A DNA stretch of 64,000 nt from Actinomyces viscosus (lineage in GTDB: Bacteria > Actinomycetota > Actinomycetes > Actinomycetales > Actinomycetaceae). Shown here piece after piece: positions 13,154 to 25,620 of the stretch. The translations under genes were made by a program, and so were the position numbers. The stretch's first letter is position 1; each line of letters opens with the position of its first letter. Location: the NCBI RefSeq assembly GCF_900637975.1, contig NZ_LR134477.1:1116001-1180000 (forward strand), in the 5' to 3' direction. The notes beneath the pieces are model-generated. The model worked only from the letters and a program-made list of their open reading frames with translations. It ran no database searches and had not been told where the DNA came from.

Positions 13154-13813
13154 AGGTGGCGGGTCGGCGGTGGGTCGCTCCCAGACGAGGGTGTAGCGGT
13201 AGTAGAAGCGCCGTCGGACCCTGGCTCCGGGAAGGACCCGGGAGGCCGCGGCACGGATCTCACCGAGCGACTCTCGCGGAGGAGCCGTGACGACCCCGAC
13301 GTCCCGCGTCTCCCTGCGCAGGGCCCCGATAACGCGCAGTGGAAGGACGGCGAGCGCCGACAGCATCCAGTCCCATGGGCTCTTGCTGGCGGCCAGGCCG
13401 ACGACGATGAGCCGGCCGCCGGGTGCCACCAGTCCACCCAGCCTCCTCAGAGCCGGTTTCAGCGGGAGGTGGTGAAGCGTGGCCACGCAGGTGACGGTCT
13501 CAAAGGTTCCGATGCGCTCAGGCAGGGCAGGGTCCATGGCGTCGTCGAGGCGGGCCTCGGCCTGCGGGACTCGCGCCAGGCGATGACGTGATCGCGCAAC
13601 GGCCTGCTCGTCGGCATCGATTCCAACGACGCGGCGGCACACCGCCGCCAGGCGCGCGAGCAGGAGGCCGTCTCCGCATCCGACATCGAGCGCCCGTCCA
13701 CCGCGCAGTCCAGCATCCCGCACGATGCGCCGGTGAAAGGCGACGTTGTGGTTCCAGTAGTTCTCAGCCACTGCGGCCTTACGGGGCGGCAGCCGCGATC
13801 GGGCCGTCCGCAT
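13079..13813 (-). CDS. Class I SAM-dependent methyltransferase
   Basis: About 244 residues from the ATG at 13813; an earlier ATG at 13870 would overlap the MarR gene by 92 nt, so the shorter form is preferred. The core is AENYWNHNVAFHRRIV, then SAM motif I ALDVGCGDGLLLARLA, motif II VVGIDADEQAV, VTCVATLHHLP and LVAPGGRLIVVGL. This resembles UbiE/Methyltransf_11 small-molecule methyltransferases; the substrate is unknown. The last ~25 residues come from the short DNA repeat and are probably not part of the fold. Confidence 0.82.
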   Translation of the reverse strand: MRTARSRLPPRKAAVAENYWNHNVAFHRRIVRDAGLRGGRALDVGCGDGLLLARLAAVCRRVVGIDADEQAVARSRHRLARVPQAEARLDDAMDPALPERIGTFETVTCVATLHHLPLKPALRRLGGLVAPGGRLIVVGLAASKSPWDWMLSALAVLPLRVIGALRRETRDVGVVTAPPRESLGEIRAAASRVLPGARVRRRFYYRYTLVWERPTADPPPTHHRLTIDSPRTHERLSDSWSDPH

Positions 13814-14318
13814 CACCCGGGTTCTGACGACTACGGCCCTTTCTAGCGGACCCGTCGATGCCTTCGACATGGCGCTCTGCTGGTCTTCGCACCGCGGGAC
13901 CGGCCTCTTGCAGCAGCGCATCGCGCAGGTGAGGCATGGCGGCGAAGTACGCCTCATCGGCGTCTTCGACGAGGCGCGTAGCCCGGGCTCCCACGTCCCG
14001 TCCTGCCGCCGTCGTTGTCACGATCCTGGCGCGAGCGTCGCTGGGGTCCTGCTGGCGTGAGATGAGGCCTGCCTGCTCCAGCTTGCGCAGCACCTGGCTG
14101 GCGGTCTTGACGTCCATTCCCGCCTGGGACGCGATCATCACCTGGGTGCTGCTGTCGCCGTGCTCCTCGAGCCATGACGTGCAGGCGAGGATGACGAACT
14201 GCGAGTGTGTCAGTCCGACGGGCTCCAGGGCGGCCATGATGTCACGTTGCCAGGCAAGTGCGGTCCTCCACATGAGGAAGCCCGGGCTCGCCTCCGGCCG
14301 CTGGAACCGTGTTCTCAC
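13779..14318 (-). CDS. MarR-family transcriptional regulator
   Basis: 179 residues with a GTG start that overlaps the stop of the SRPBCC gene (GTGA). The winged helix is STQVMIASQAGMDVKTASQV followed by LRKLEQAGLISRQQDPSDAR, which includes the wing. The last ~40 residues (from about RRPAERHVEG on) are Arg/Ala-rich and unlike a normal MarR dimerisation helix, and this part overlaps the methyltransferase start. The tail may be a frame extension caused by a lost stop. Ligand unknown. It may control its own operon. Confidence 0.85.
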   Translation of the reverse strand: MRTRFQRPEASPGFLMWRTALAWQRDIMAALEPVGLTHSQFVILACTSWLEEHGDSSTQVMIASQAGMDVKTASQVLRKLEQAGLISRQQDPSDARARIVTTTAAGRDVGARATRLVEDADEAYFAAMPHLRDALLQEAGPAVRRPAERHVEGIDGSARKGRSRQNPGDADGPIAAAAP

Positions 14319-14740
14319 ATGGCGACCCTAGCAGCCTCGATGAGCGAGTCGATGGCCTGGGGGAAGTCCTTGGCGATTTGCGGTCCGACCACCGGGCCGG
14401 CGTCATCGGCACCGGGACCATCAATGTCGAGGCGGGTGATGACGACGCTCTCCCCTCGCGTTTCCGCGGGCATGAAGGAGTGCGTGAAGGTCAGCTCCAT
14501 GCCGCCGTAGGAGGCACGGTCCGCCTGCACATGAGGTGGTTCCCATCGCGTGATGACGATATCGACACTGTCCTGCCCCGCCGGCGTCATCGTGACCCGC
14601 GCACCGAGCCCCACCGGCTCGAGAGGCTTGTAGCGGTCCCCTTCAGGGAGCTCGATCTCACCGGCGAGGACCTTGATCCATGTGTCCCACAGGGTTTCCA
14701 CCGGGAGATCCGCCGTCCGTTCGCACTCAGTCGACCACAT
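14315..14740 (-). CDS. SRPBCC (START/Bet v1-like) domain protein
   Basis: 141 residues. The opening MWSTECERTADLPVETLWD matches the start of SRPBCC proteins (first strand and short helix), followed by LGARVTMTP, IVITRWEPP and TFTHSFMPAE strands and a long C-terminal helix (AKDFPQAIDSLIEAARVAM). Such proteins bind small hydrophobic ligands; the ligand here is unknown. It is the first gene of a small operon with the MarR regulator, with start and stop overlapping, and has a GGAGGA-like ribosome site. Confidence 0.8.
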   Translation of the reverse strand: MWSTECERTADLPVETLWDTWIKVLAGEIELPEGDRYKPLEPVGLGARVTMTPAGQDSVDIVITRWEPPHVQADRASYGGMELTFTHSFMPAETRGESVVITRLDIDGPGADDAGPVVGPQIAKDFPQAIDSLIEAARVAM

Positions 14741-14785
14741 TGCTCTTCCGTCCTCCGAGGTCCATCGACAACAATAGTCTCTACA

Positions 14786-14796
14786 CAGATTATCTG
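14786..14796. promoter_or_regulatory. Short palindrome in the SRPBCC-MarR upstream region
   Basis: CAGATTATCTG is an 11-bp palindrome (5-1-5) in an AT-rich patch about 46 bp upstream of the SRPBCC start. It is a possible autoregulatory MarR site. Evidence is position and symmetry only. Confidence 0.3.
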
Positions 14797-14856
14797 CGCA
14801 CCTATTATTACGTCATGCGGCCGTCCTGCGCAAGCGGCGACGTGCCACTGAGAAGA

Positions 14857-15519
14857 TCAGCCCCGAGGACGTCTCCTGCTGACAGCGGGTCTGTAGGCCG
14901 AGACAGTGGGGTCGCCGTCGAGCCAGAAACGCCATGGGAAGGCTTCTCCGTCTCCTCCGGGACCGGCGACCCCGGTGCGTGGCCCACGCCGAATGCGCTC
15001 AGCAGCCGGCGCCTGCCGTGGCTCGGGAAGAGTCAGGCTGACGCGCGATCCCGGTCCGCCTAACGGTGCGCCGTCGTCGGACCGGTCCAGCCCGAGCGCC
15101 GAGCACAGCCGGGCCGGGCCACGGGCCAGGTCCCTGTCGACCCGCGCGGCGGGGCGACGAAGCCGGGCGAGCTCCACTCCCTCCACCACCTCTCCGGCGC
15201 GCAGGAGCACCGCTCGAGAGACCCCAGCCGGCCCGGTGACGATATTGAGGCAATGGTGCATGCCGTAGGTGAAGTAGACGTAGATGCACCCGCCCGCCTC
15301 GAACATGGAGGCGTTGCGTGCTGTGCGCCCACGGAAGGCATGGGAACCGGGGTCCTCCTCACCCCGGTAGGCCTCCACCTCGGTCAGGCGGATCACAACG
15401 CGCCCCTGCGGACCGGCAACCGCGATGACGGCGCCCAGCAGCGCCGGGGCCACCTCCAGGCTGTCGCGGCCCAGCAGCGAGGCGACCTCGGGGCTCAGGC
15501 TCGTCGCTTGATCAGCCAT
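14857..15519 (-). CDS. mpg: DNA-3-methyladenine glycosylase (AAG/MPG family)
   Basis: 220 residues. Removes alkylated purines in base excision repair. Family hallmarks are TEVEAYRGEEDPGSHAFRGR (catalytic Glu region), TARNASMFEAGGCIYVYFTY and GMHHCLNIVTG, and later LARGPARLCSALGL. Length is typical. It lies just downstream of argH on the same strand, a common actinobacterial arrangement. The last ~20 residues are low-complexity. Confidence 0.93.
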   Translation of the reverse strand: MADQATSLSPEVASLLGRDSLEVAPALLGAVIAVAGPQGRVVIRLTEVEAYRGEEDPGSHAFRGRTARNASMFEAGGCIYVYFTYGMHHCLNIVTGPAGVSRAVLLRAGEVVEGVELARLRRPAARVDRDLARGPARLCSALGLDRSDDGAPLGGPGSRVSLTLPEPRQAPAAERIRRGPRTGVAGPGGDGEAFPWRFWLDGDPTVSAYRPAVSRRRPRG

Positions 15520-15587
15520 GAATGTCCTGACGGCCGAGTTCAGTCCGGCTCAGACCGGCTCAGGCATGGTCGCTCTCGACGTCCGCA

Positions 15588-18231
<2,644 letters not shown>

Positions 18232-18336
18232 GCCCAGGTAGACCCGAGGAGGCCGACGTAGACCCGATCAGGGCCTGGCCCTCGCTCCTCGACCGTCAAG
18301 TCAGCTGTGCCCTTCAGCCCACCCGGGCCAGCACGA

Positions 18337-18382
18337 GCGAACCGGTTGCCTCCACCGCTGACGGTGGAGGCAACCGGTTCGC
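18337..18382. terminator. Bidirectional terminator between the FNT gene and argG
   Basis: Two 21-nt arms are perfectly complementary around the loop CTGA. It lies between the convergent ends of the channel gene (+) and argG (-), 105 nt and 84 nt away respectively, so it can serve both. Confidence 0.85.
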
Positions 18383-18465
18383 CGCACTCATGCGGTATTC
18401 AGGTGTCCAGTCTCAGGACTCCCCTGGAAGACAGGCGCCGGGCAGCAGTCCTGTCAGAGGTCCTG

Positions 18466-19689
18466 TCAGAATCCCTGTCCGTTGCCGGCGCGCACGTCGC
18501 GGGCGGCGGCGAGCTTGGACTGCATCCCGTAGATCTCGATGAATCCTCGAGAGGAGGACTGGTCGAAGGTGTCCCCGCTCTCGTAGGTGGCCAGGTTGAA
18601 GTCGTACAGGCCGGTCTCGGAGCGGCGCCCGGTGACGGTCGCCCGGCCGCCGTGCAGGACCATCCGGATGTCGCCGTTGACGTAGCGCTGGGTGTCCTCG
18701 ATGAAGGCGTCCATGGAGCGCTTGAGCGGGGAGTACCACTGGGCCTCGTAGACGAGCTCGGCCCAGGTCTGCTCCATGCCCCGCTTGTAGCGGCGCTGCA
18801 TGCGCTCCAGGGTGACGGCCTCGAGCGCCTGGTGCGCCTCGATGAGGGCCACGGCCCCGGGGGCCTCGTAGATCTCACGGGACTTGATGCCCACGAGTCG
18901 GTCCTCGACCATGTCGATGCGTCCCACGCCCTGGGCGCCGGCCCGGCGGTTGAGCTCCTGAATGGCCTCCAGCGGGGTGACGTCCCGCCCGTCGATGGCC
19001 ACCGGGATGCCCTCCTTGAAGGTGAGAGTCACCTCGTCGGGCAGGGGCGGGTAGGTGGGGTCATCGGTGTAGACGTAGACGTCCTTGGTGGGGGCGTTCC
19101 ACAGGTCCTCCAGGTAGCCGGTCTCGATGGCGCGTCCCCACACGTTCTGGTCGATGGAGAACGGGTTGTGCTTGGTGGTCTCGATCGGCAGGTTGTGCTT
19201 CTCGGCGTAGTCGATGGCGACGTCTCGGGTCAGGGCCAGGTCGCGCACCGGCGAGATGCAGTCCATGTCCGGAGCCATGGAGGTGATGGAGACCTCGAAG
19301 CGGACCTGGTCGTTGCCCTTTCCGGTGCAGCCGTGCGCCACGGTGTGGGCGCCGAACTCGCGGGCGGCCTTGACCAGGTGACGGGCGATGACGGGCCGCG
19401 AGAGCGCCGAGACGAGCGGGTAGGTTCCCTCGTAGAGGGCGTTGGCCTTGAGGGCGGGCATGCAGTAGTCGTTGGCGAACTCGTCGCGGGCGTCGGCCAC
19501 GTAGGCCTCAACAGCGCCGCAGTCCAGGGCTCGCTGACGGATCACCTCAAGGTCCTCTCCGCCCTGACCGACGTCGACGGCGACAGCGACGACCTCGCGA
19601 CCAGTGGCCTCGCCGATCCAGCCGATGGCGACAGACGTGTCCAGGCCTCCGGAGTAGGCCAGGACGACACGGTCCTTGTGGGTGCTCAT
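18466..19689 (-). CDS. argG: Argininosuccinate synthase
   Basis: 407 residues; joins citrulline and aspartate with ATP. The ATP-binding P-loop [14 protein letters not shown] is at residues ~10-23, with [14 protein letters not shown] and the C-terminal [27 protein letters not shown] ribosome site precedes the ATG. It follows argR by 78 bp and is probably read from the argC promoter or a local one; no second ARG-box-like repeat is visible in the gap. Confidence 0.96.
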   Translation of the reverse strand: MSTHKDRVVLAYSGGLDTSVAIGWIGEATGREVVAVAVDVGQGGEDLEVIRQRALDCGAVEAYVADARDEFANDYCMPALKANALYEGTYPLVSALSRPVIARHLVKAAREFGAHTVAHGCTGKGNDQVRFEVSITSMAPDMDCISPVRDLALTRDVAIDYAEKHNLPIETTKHNPFSIDQNVWGRAIETGYLEDLWNAPTKDVYVYTDDPTYPPLPDEVTLTFKEGIPVAIDGRDVTPLEAIQELNRRAGAQGVGRIDMVEDRLVGIKSREIYEAPGAVALIEAHQALEAVTLERMQRRYKRGMEQTWAELVYEAQWYSPLKRSMDAFIEDTQRYVNGDIRMVLHGGRATVTGRRSETGLYDFNLATYESGDTFDQSSSRGFIEIYGMQSKLAAARDVRAGNGQGF

Positions 19690-19767
19690 GGGATCTCTCT
19701 TCTCTTCGTGGTGACACTGGCGAACCAGCGGTGAGGTGACTGAGGTGTCAAGGGCTGTGGGGAGAGG

Positions 19768-20355
19768 TCAGGCTCTGGCCGAGGGGTCGGCCAGGGCGAG
19801 CAGGTGCCCGGCCACGTCAGCGGCGACCTGCCCGCTGCGGGTGATGACCAGGACGGTGTCGTCTCCAGCGATGCAGCCCAGGACCCCGGGCATCATCGCG
19901 TCGTCGACGGCCCCGGCGAGCAGCTGAGCGGCTCCGGCCGGGGTTCGCAGGACCACCTGGGAGCCGGCCCACTCGGCGGTGACGAGCAGCTCGGCGCACC
20001 ACCGGGCCAGGCGGGGAGTCGTGTGGGCACGCAGGGAGTCATCGGCCTCCTCCGCCCCGCTAAGGGCTCCGGCGTGGACCTGGCCCGGGGCCCCGGCCTC
20101 AGGCATCGAGTAGATGAGCTCACCGCCCGGGGCCCGGATCTTCGTGGCCCGCAGCTCCACCAGGTCCCGCGAGAGCGTCGCCTGGGTGGTGCTGATGCCG
20201 CGCTGCGCCAGGGCCTTGCGCAGCTGGGCCTGGGAGCGGATGCGCTCCCGGGAGAGGATCTGGACGATGCTGGCGTGCCTAGCGGTCTTGGTCCCGGGTG
20301 TCAGCGGCGCCGCCGCCGCCAGGTCCTGCTGGGAGTCCTCGATGGTGGCGCTCAT
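19768..20355 (-). CDS. argR: Arginine repressor
   Basis: 195 residues. The N-terminal winged helix (HASIVQILSRERIRSQAQLR, QRGISTTQATLSRDLVELRA) is followed by the C-terminal arginine-binding/oligomerisation domain, with the conserved GTIAGDDT-type segment seen here as LGCIAGDDTVLVITR. Its ATG overlaps the argD stop (ATGA). It probably represses the arg operon through the ARG-box-like site before argC. Confidence 0.93.
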   Translation of the reverse strand: MSATIEDSQQDLAAAAPLTPGTKTARHASIVQILSRERIRSQAQLRKALAQRGISTTQATLSRDLVELRATKIRAPGGELIYSMPEAGAPGQVHAGALSGAEEADDSLRAHTTPRLARWCAELLVTAEWAGSQVVLRTPAGAAQLLAGAVDDAMMPGVLGCIAGDDTVLVITRSGQVAADVAGHLLALADPSARA

Positions 20356-21665
20356 GAGCCCGCCTTCTCAGACTGCGCCCGAGACAGGACCTCGGACAAC
20401 GCGGCGGTGAAGGCTCGGGCATCGTCGTCGGACAGAATGAAGGGCGGCGCCAGACGGATCGTGTCCGGACGCGGCGCGTTGACGATGAAGCCTCGCTGCG
20501 CCAGGGCGGCGACGATCTCACCCGCGGGCGGCAGGCCCTCGGCCAGCCCGACGCCGATCAGCAGGCCCCGGCCGCGCACCTGGTCGACGCCGTCGACTGC
20601 CGCCAGCTCCCGGGCCCAGGTCGAGCCGAGCCGATCGACCCGGCCGAGCAGGTCCTGGCTGCGGATGGTCTCGATGACGGCGAGTGCGGCCGCGCAGGCC
20701 ACCGGGTTGCCGCCGAAGGTGGTGCCGTGCTGACCGGGTCCGAGGAGGGCCGCGGCCTCACCGGTGGCGATGACCGCGCCGATGGGGATGCCGCCGCCCA
20801 GTCCCTTGGCGAGGGTGACGACGTCGGGCACGACGCCGGGGGCCAGCAGGTGGTGGGCCATCCAGGCGCCGGAGCGCCCCATGCCGGTCTGGACCTCGTC
20901 GATGATGAGCAGGGCGCCGGCCTGCCTGGTCAGTTCGCGGGCGGTCTCCAGGTACCCGGCGGGCAGCTCGCGAACCCCCGCCTCGCCCTGGATCGGCTCG
21001 ATGATGAGCGCCGCGACGTCGGGGCCCAGTGCGCTGCGCAGCGCGTCGGTGTCGCCTGCCGGGATGAACTCGACCCCGCCGGGAAGCGGTTCGAAGGGCT
21101 CTCGGTAGGCGGCCTTGTGGGTCAGGGCCAGGGCGCCCATGGTCCGCCCGTGGAAGGCGTCCTGGAGCGCCAGGACCCGGGGGCGGCTGCTACCGCCGTG
21201 CCGGCGGGCGATCTTGAAGGCGGCCTCATTGGCCTCGGTCCCGGAGTTGGCCAGGAAGACCTTGGACTCGTGCGCTGGCAGGCCCGGAAAGGTCAGGGAG
21301 ACGAGCGTCTCGGCGAGGCGGACCTGGGCGGGGGTGGTGAAGAAGTTCGAGACGTGGCCGAGGGTGTTGAGCTGGTTGCTCACGGCCTCGACGATCGCGG
21401 GGTGGGCGTGGCCCAGGCAGTTGACGGCGATGCCCGCGAGGAGATCGGTGTACTCCTTGCCGTCGGCATCCCAGACGTGGGCGCCCTGACCACGGACCAG
21501 GACCCGGCCGGGGGTGCCGAAGGTATTCATGACGGCGCCGGTGTAACGCTCCAGCCAGCCGGCATTACCGGCACTGCCGGCGTCGTCGGTTCCCCGAGCG
21601 GCGGCCTGCGCGTCGGGATCCGGCAGCACTGAGGACGATCCTGAGGGGCTCGAGGGGATGGTCAT
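20352..21665 (-). CDS. argD: Acetylornithine aminotransferase
   Basis: 437 residues, class III PLP aminotransferase. Visible features are [65 protein letters not shown] and the PLP lysine in [14 protein letters not shown]. The frame stays open well upstream, but homology begins after an Ala/Ser-rich start and the ATG at 21665 overlaps the argB stop (ATGA). The N-terminal ~35 residues are a variable extension. Confidence 0.95.
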   Translation of the reverse strand: MTIPSSPSGSSSVLPDPDAQAAARGTDDAGSAGNAGWLERYTGAVMNTFGTPGRVLVRGQGAHVWDADGKEYTDLLAGIAVNCLGHAHPAIVEAVSNQLNTLGHVSNFFTTPAQVRLAETLVSLTFPGLPAHESKVFLANSGTEANEAAFKIARRHGGSSRPRVLALQDAFHGRTMGALALTHKAAYREPFEPLPGGVEFIPAGDTDALRSALGPDVAALIIEPIQGEAGVRELPAGYLETARELTRQAGALLIIDEVQTGMGRSGAWMAHHLLAPGVVPDVVTLAKGLGGGIPIGAVIATGEAAALLGPGQHGTTFGGNPVACAAALAVIETIRSQDLLGRVDRLGSTWARELAAVDGVDQVRGRGLLIGVGLAEGLPPAGEIVAALAQRGFIVNAPRPDTIRLAPPFILSDDDARAFTAALSEVLSRAQSEKAGS

Positions 21666-22588
21666 AGACTCTTGCCTCCGTTCAGTGGCGGTATCGGGGC
21701 GTCCCCTGGGTGGATGACGGTACCGACGCCCTGGTCGGTGACGATCTCCAGGAGCATGCTGTGGGCCTGTCGCCCGTCGACGACGTGGGCCTGCCCGACT
21801 CCGCCGTAGACGGCCCGCAGACAGGCCTCCATCTTGGGAATCATCCCGGACTCGAGCGTGGGCAGGAGCTCCTCGAGCGCGGCCGCGCTGATGAAGGGCA
21901 CCAGCGAGCTGCGGTCCGGCCAGGCGGAGTAGAGCCCCTCGACGTCGGTGAGCATGAGCAGCGTGCGGGCCTGAAGTGCCACGGCGATCGCCGCGGCGGC
22001 CGTGTCGGCGTTGACGTTGAGGACGGTCTCGGAGTCCGTCATCAGCGGGGCGACCGAGGAGATGACGGGGATACGACCCTGGTCGAGCAGGTCGATGATG
22101 GGCTGCGGGCTGACGTCGACGACGTCGCCGACCAGGCCCACGTCGACGCTCTGGCCGTCCACCGTGGCCAGGCGCTGACGGGCCCGTAGGAGTCCGCCGT
22201 CCTCGCCGCTGATGCCGACCGCGGCGGAGCCGTCGGTGTTGAGCAGGGAGACGAGCTCGCGCTGCACCGAGCCGGTGAGGACCATGCGGACCACGTCCAT
22301 GACCTCGGGCGTGGTGACGCGCAGGCCGCCGCGGAACTGTGAGCTGATGCCCAGTCGCTTGAGCATGGCGTTGATCTGGGGGCCGCCGCCGTGGACGACG
22401 ACGGGGCGCACCCCGACCTGGTGGAGGAAGAGGATGTCCTGGGCGAAGGCGCGCTTGAGGTCGTCGTTCACCATGGCGTTGCCGCCGTACTTGATGACCA
22501 TGGTGGCGCCCTTGTAGGTGCGCAGCCACGGCACGGCCTCCAGCAGGACGGATGCCTTGATCTGCGGGTCGAGAGGTGTCCGGTTCAT
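21662..22588 (-). CDS. argB: Acetylglutamate kinase
   Basis: 308 residues; phosphorylates N-acetylglutamate. Motifs: [12 protein letters not shown] (Lys of the phosphate site), [14 protein letters not shown], and [10 protein letters not shown] with [14 protein letters not shown] near the end. The N-terminal helix ([18 protein letters not shown]) seen in arginine-sensitive hexameric kinases is present, so feedback inhibition by arginine is likely. The ATG at 22588 overlaps the argJ stop. Confidence 0.95.
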   Translation of the reverse strand: MNRTPLDPQIKASVLLEAVPWLRTYKGATMVIKYGGNAMVNDDLKRAFAQDILFLHQVGVRPVVVHGGGPQINAMLKRLGISSQFRGGLRVTTPEVMDVVRMVLTGSVQRELVSLLNTDGSAAVGISGEDGGLLRARQRLATVDGQSVDVGLVGDVVDVSPQPIIDLLDQGRIPVISSVAPLMTDSETVLNVNADTAAAAIAVALQARTLLMLTDVEGLYSAWPDRSSLVPFISAAALEELLPTLESGMIPKMEACLRAVYGGVGQAHVVDGRQAHSMLLEIVTDQGVGTVIHPGDAPIPPLNGGKSL

Positions 22589-23781
22589 GTCGTGTAGTCC
22601 GCGTTGATGGTGACGTATCCGTGGGTGAGGTCGTTGGTCCACACGGTGGCCTCGGCCTGCCCCGCCGACAGGGCGATGTCGATGCGGGTCTCACGCGGGC
22701 TCATGTCCACCGTGTCCCGGTCCTGGTCGGGGGCGCCGTGACGGAAGATCGTCACCCCGTTGATGGTGACGTCGACCTCATCGGGGTTGAAGGGGCAGAC
22801 GTCCTCGGGCACGGTCCCGAGCTGGGACAGGACGCGCCCCCAGTTGGGGTCGGCTCCGGCGACGGCGCACTTGAGGAGGTTGGAGGAGCTCACGGTGCGG
22901 GCCGCGGCCTCGGCGGCGGCCTCGCTGACGGCGCCGCTGACCGTGATGGCGATGTCGTGGGTGGCGCCCTCGGCGTCGGCCACGAGGCGCCGGCCGAGAC
23001 GACCCATGACCTCGGTCAACGCCTCCTTGAGCCCGCTCTGCGACGGTGTGACCCCGGAGGCCCCGGAGGCCAGGAGGAGGACGGTGTCGTTGGTGGACAT
23101 GCAGCCGTCGGAGTTGATCCGGTTGACGGTGCGTGCGGTGGCTGACGCCAGGGCGTCCTGCGCCTCCTGGGGAGTGAGGACGGCGTCAGTGGTGATGACG
23201 GCGAGCATCGTGGCCAGGCCGGGGGCCAGCATGCCCACGCCCTTGATCATGCCGCCGATGGTCCAGCGCTCCTCGCCGGCACCGACGGTCAGGGCGTCCT
23301 CCTTGGAGACGGTGTCGGTGGTCATGATGGCGGCGGCCGCATCGGAGCCGGCGCGGGGCGTATCGGCCAGGGCGAGGGCGGCGACGTCGATCCCCTCCAG
23401 GAGGACGGACATGTCGATGCGCTCTCCGATGACGCCGGTGGAGCACACCAGGACCTGACTCGGCTCAGTTCCCAGCAGCCCGGCGGCACAGGCGGCGGTG
23501 GCCTCGGTGTCGCACTGGCCCTGGGCTCCGGTACACGCGTTGGCGCTCCCGGAGTTGAGGACGACGGCGCGGGCACGGCCCGGGTCGTTCCCGTCCTGAC
23601 CCGCCAGGAGCCGGCGCGACCAGACGACGGGCGCGGCGACGACACGGTTGGTGGTGAATACTCCGGCTGCGGTATCCAGCGGGCCGTCGTTGACGACCAG
23701 GGCGAGATCGGGCTTGCCGGAGGCCTTGAGACCGGCGCGCACGCCGGCGGCGCGGAAGCCCCGGGCTGCGGTCACGCTCAC
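22585..23781 (-). CDS. argJ: Glutamate N-acetyltransferase / amino-acid acetyltransferase (ArgJ)
   Basis: 398 residues with a GTG start overlapping the argC stop (GTGA). ArgJ is made as one chain and cleaves itself before a Thr; the site is visible as [20 protein letters not shown], with Thr in ATML. Other family segments are [13 protein letters not shown] and [11 protein letters not shown]. It recycles acetyl groups from N-acetylornithine to glutamate. Whether it is mono- or bifunctional cannot be read from sequence alone. Confidence 0.94.
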   Translation of the reverse strand: MSVTAARGFRAAGVRAGLKASGKPDLALVVNDGPLDTAAGVFTTNRVVAAPVVWSRRLLAGQDGNDPGRARAVVLNSGSANACTGAQGQCDTEATAACAAGLLGTEPSQVLVCSTGVIGERIDMSVLLEGIDVAALALADTPRAGSDAAAAIMTTDTVSKEDALTVGAGEERWTIGGMIKGVGMLAPGLATMLAVITTDAVLTPQEAQDALASATARTVNRINSDGCMSTNDTVLLLASGASGVTPSQSGLKEALTEVMGRLGRRLVADAEGATHDIAITVSGAVSEAAAEAAARTVSSSNLLKCAVAGADPNWGRVLSQLGTVPEDVCPFNPDEVDVTINGVTIFRHGAPDQDRDTVDMSPRETRIDIALSAGQAEATVWTNDLTHGYVTINADYTT

Positions 23782-24887
23782 GGTGCTACTCCTTGGGTGG
23801 TGATGGCGGTGGTCTCCTCCAGGCCGAGGGCCAGGTTGAGGGACTGCACGGCGGCGCCGGCGGTGCCCTTGCCGAGGTTGTCGATGGCGCACATGGCCAC
23901 CACGGTGTCCGCGCCGCGATCGATGGCGACCTGGACGGTGGCTGTGCCGGTGCCCAGGACGGTGCCCGTGGTGGGCCAGGTCCCCTCGGGCAGGAGATGG
24001 ATGAGGCTCTCACCGCTGCCGGCCGCCCCGTAGGCGGTCTCCCAGGCCGCTCGCACGGTGGCCTCCGGGTCTGGCGCCTCGCGCAGGGCCGGGGTCATGG
24101 GGGCGGTGACGGTGGCGAGGATGCCGCGGCTCATGGGAACCAGGACCGGGGTGAAGGACAGGTGCGTCGAGCCGGAGGTGACGCCCGCCACCTCGAGGTT
24201 CTGGATGATCTCGGGGATGTGCCGGTGGGTGCCGCCGACGGCGTAGGGCTGGGCCGATCCCAGCGCCTCGGCGGCGGTGAGGTGAGGCTTGAGCGCCTTG
24301 CCCGCACCGGAGTAGCCGACCGCCAGGACCGCTGTCAGCCGGGACGGGTTGATGAGTCCGGCGGCGACTCCGGGCTGGAGGGCCAGGGTGACGGCGGTGA
24401 CGTTGCAGCCGGGGACCGCGATACGCCTGGTGGCGGTGAGCTCAGCGCGCTGGGCCCGGGCACGGACCTCGCCCTCGTGCAGAAGCTCGGGCATGCCGTA
24501 GGTCCAGGCCCCGGCGTAGTCGGTGCCGTAGAAGTCCTCCCACGCCTGCTGGCTGGTCAGGCGGTGGTCCGCTCCGCAGTCGATGACCAGAGGCGCTGCA
24601 CCATTGCGGTCGCCGAACCTCTCAAGGGCGGCCGTGACGGCCCCTGAGGCCCCGTGAGGCAGAGCCAGGACGACGACGTCGTGCTCGGCCAGGACCTCGG
24701 CCTCGGTCGGTTGGACGATCCGGTCCGCCAGGGACAGCAGGTGCGGATGGTGATCGCCGAGGCAGCTGCCGGCCGACGAGGCCGCGGTGAGTGCACCGAT
24801 CGTCACCTCGGGATGGGCGGCAAGCAGGCGCAGGACCTCGCCACCTGCGTATCCGGTGGCTCCGGCAACAGCAACAGTCCAGGTCAT
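23778..24887 (-). CDS. argC: N-acetyl-gamma-glutamyl-phosphate reductase
   Basis: 369 residues. The NADP-binding start [20 protein letters not shown] is followed by the catalytic cysteine in [16 protein letters not shown] and the conserved GYSGAGK and HRHIPEI. The frame could begin 13 codons earlier, but that would lie over the ARG-box-like repeat; the ATG at 24887 matches the family start. A TATGGT hexamer sits 6 nt before this ATG with no Shine-Dalgarno, so the mRNA is probably leaderless. First gene of argC-J-B-D-R(-G). Confidence 0.95.
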   Translation of the reverse strand: MTWTVAVAGATGYAGGEVLRLLAAHPEVTIGALTAASSAGSCLGDHHPHLLSLADRIVQPTEAEVLAEHDVVVLALPHGASGAVTAALERFGDRNGAAPLVIDCGADHRLTSQQAWEDFYGTDYAGAWTYGMPELLHEGEVRARAQRAELTATRRIAVPGCNVTAVTLALQPGVAAGLINPSRLTAVLAVGYSGAGKALKPHLTAAEALGSAQPYAVGGTHRHIPEIIQNLEVAGVTSGSTHLSFTPVLVPMSRGILATVTAPMTPALREAPDPEATVRAAWETAYGAAGSGESLIHLLPEGTWPTTGTVLGTGTATVQVAIDRGADTVVAMCAIDNLGKGTAGAAVQSLNLALGLEETTAITTQGVAP

Positions 24888-24893
24888 GCAGCA

Positions 24894-24899
24894 ACCATA
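24894..24899 (-). promoter_or_regulatory. Probable -10 element of the argC promoter
   Basis: TATGGT on the minus strand, 6 nt before the argC ATG. It puts transcription start at or next to the start codon. The ARG-box-like repeat begins 7 bp upstream, over the spacer and -35 region. Confidence 0.5.
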
Positions 24900-24906
24900 C
24901 ATCCGC

Positions 24907-24922
24907 CTGTATAGAAATACAG
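24907..24922 (-). promoter_or_regulatory. Probable ArgR operator (ARG box)
   Basis: CTGTATTTCTATACAG on the minus strand is a 6-4-6 inverted repeat. It fits the general ARG box form TGNATWWWWATNCA at every position except one C in the central W tract. It lies 20-35 bp before argC, where bound ArgR would block the promoter. Confidence 0.65.
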
Positions 24923-24974
24923 TCACCCGAGGGTCGCTGTGACCTTTCTCCTGCCACCGCCTCCACCGAAGCGA

Positions 24975-25493
24975 CTAGCTGCGCTCCCTGCGCCCGGTGA
25001 GCGTGTCGTCATAGAGAGAGGTGGCGATGGCGTCAGCCCACTGGCGCACCTCGTCCCAGTCGCGGTAGTCGCCCTCGGTGGCTCCCCCCAGCTTGGCGAT
25101 GGAGCGCTCGCGCAGGTTGAGCTGAGAGGGGTCGAAGCGGCCCGCGAAGGTCATGTGGTCCTCCGGATCGAGCGCCAGCAGAACCGGGCCGATGCGCATG
25201 GGGTCCGCGACCTTGCCCTTCGGCAGGCCGGAGAGCCCCACGGAGAAGGCCCACACAGGGCTGGCCTTGAGTGCGTCGTGGAAGCGCTCAGTGAAGGCGA
25301 CGGCCTCCGGCGTCCACTTGGTCATGTAGACGGCGCTGCCCAGGATGAAGGCGTCGTACCCGTCGACGCTGGCGACGTCCTCGGGACGCTTGGTCTCCAC
25401 GTCGATCTGCGCCGCCTGGAGCCGTTCGGCGATCACCGCGGCCACCTCGTCGGTGGACCCGTGCCTGGAGGAAGAGGTAAGCAGGATCTTCAT
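24975..25493 (-). CDS. Flavodoxin-domain protein (HemG/menaquinone-dependent protoporphyrinogen oxidase-like)
   Basis: 172 residues from MKILLTSSSRHGSTDEVAAV, the FMN phosphate-binding loop of flavodoxins (T/S-S-x-G-S/T). GYDAFILGSAVYMTKWTPEA gives the second FMN loop and is typical of the Flavodoxin_5/HemG-like group. Function is inferred as FMN-dependent electron transfer; a true HemG role is not shown. A longer frame to 25586 exists, but the fold begins at 25493. It ends 87 nt before argC. Confidence 0.82.
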   Translation of the reverse strand: MKILLTSSSRHGSTDEVAAVIAERLQAAQIDVETKRPEDVASVDGYDAFILGSAVYMTKWTPEAVAFTERFHDALKASPVWAFSVGLSGLPKGKVADPMRIGPVLLALDPEDHMTFAGRFDPSQLNLRERSIAKLGGATEGDYRDWDEVRQWADAIATSLYDDTLTGRRERS

Positions 25494-25563
25494 GGCGCCT
25501 AGTATTGCGGAGACCACACTCGCTGTCTGGGACCCGTTACCCGACGAAGGTGTTGAAGACGCG

Positions 25564-25600
25564 CTGACGGCCATGATGTGCATCACATCATGGCCGTCAG
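25564..25600 (-). terminator. Terminator after pheT
   Basis: A 16- to 17-bp perfect stem (CTGACGGCCATGATGT and its complement) with a 3-5 nt loop begins 20 nt past the pheT stop. It separates pheST from the flavodoxin gene. Confidence 0.85.
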
Positions 25601-25620
25601 TGATGGCGCATCCGTGCGGC

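Noticed and set aside
20352..22694. A 780-codon argD frame continuing into argB
   Set aside because: The upstream part is a shadow frame of argB; ArgD homology begins just after the ATG at 21665, which overlaps the argB stop.
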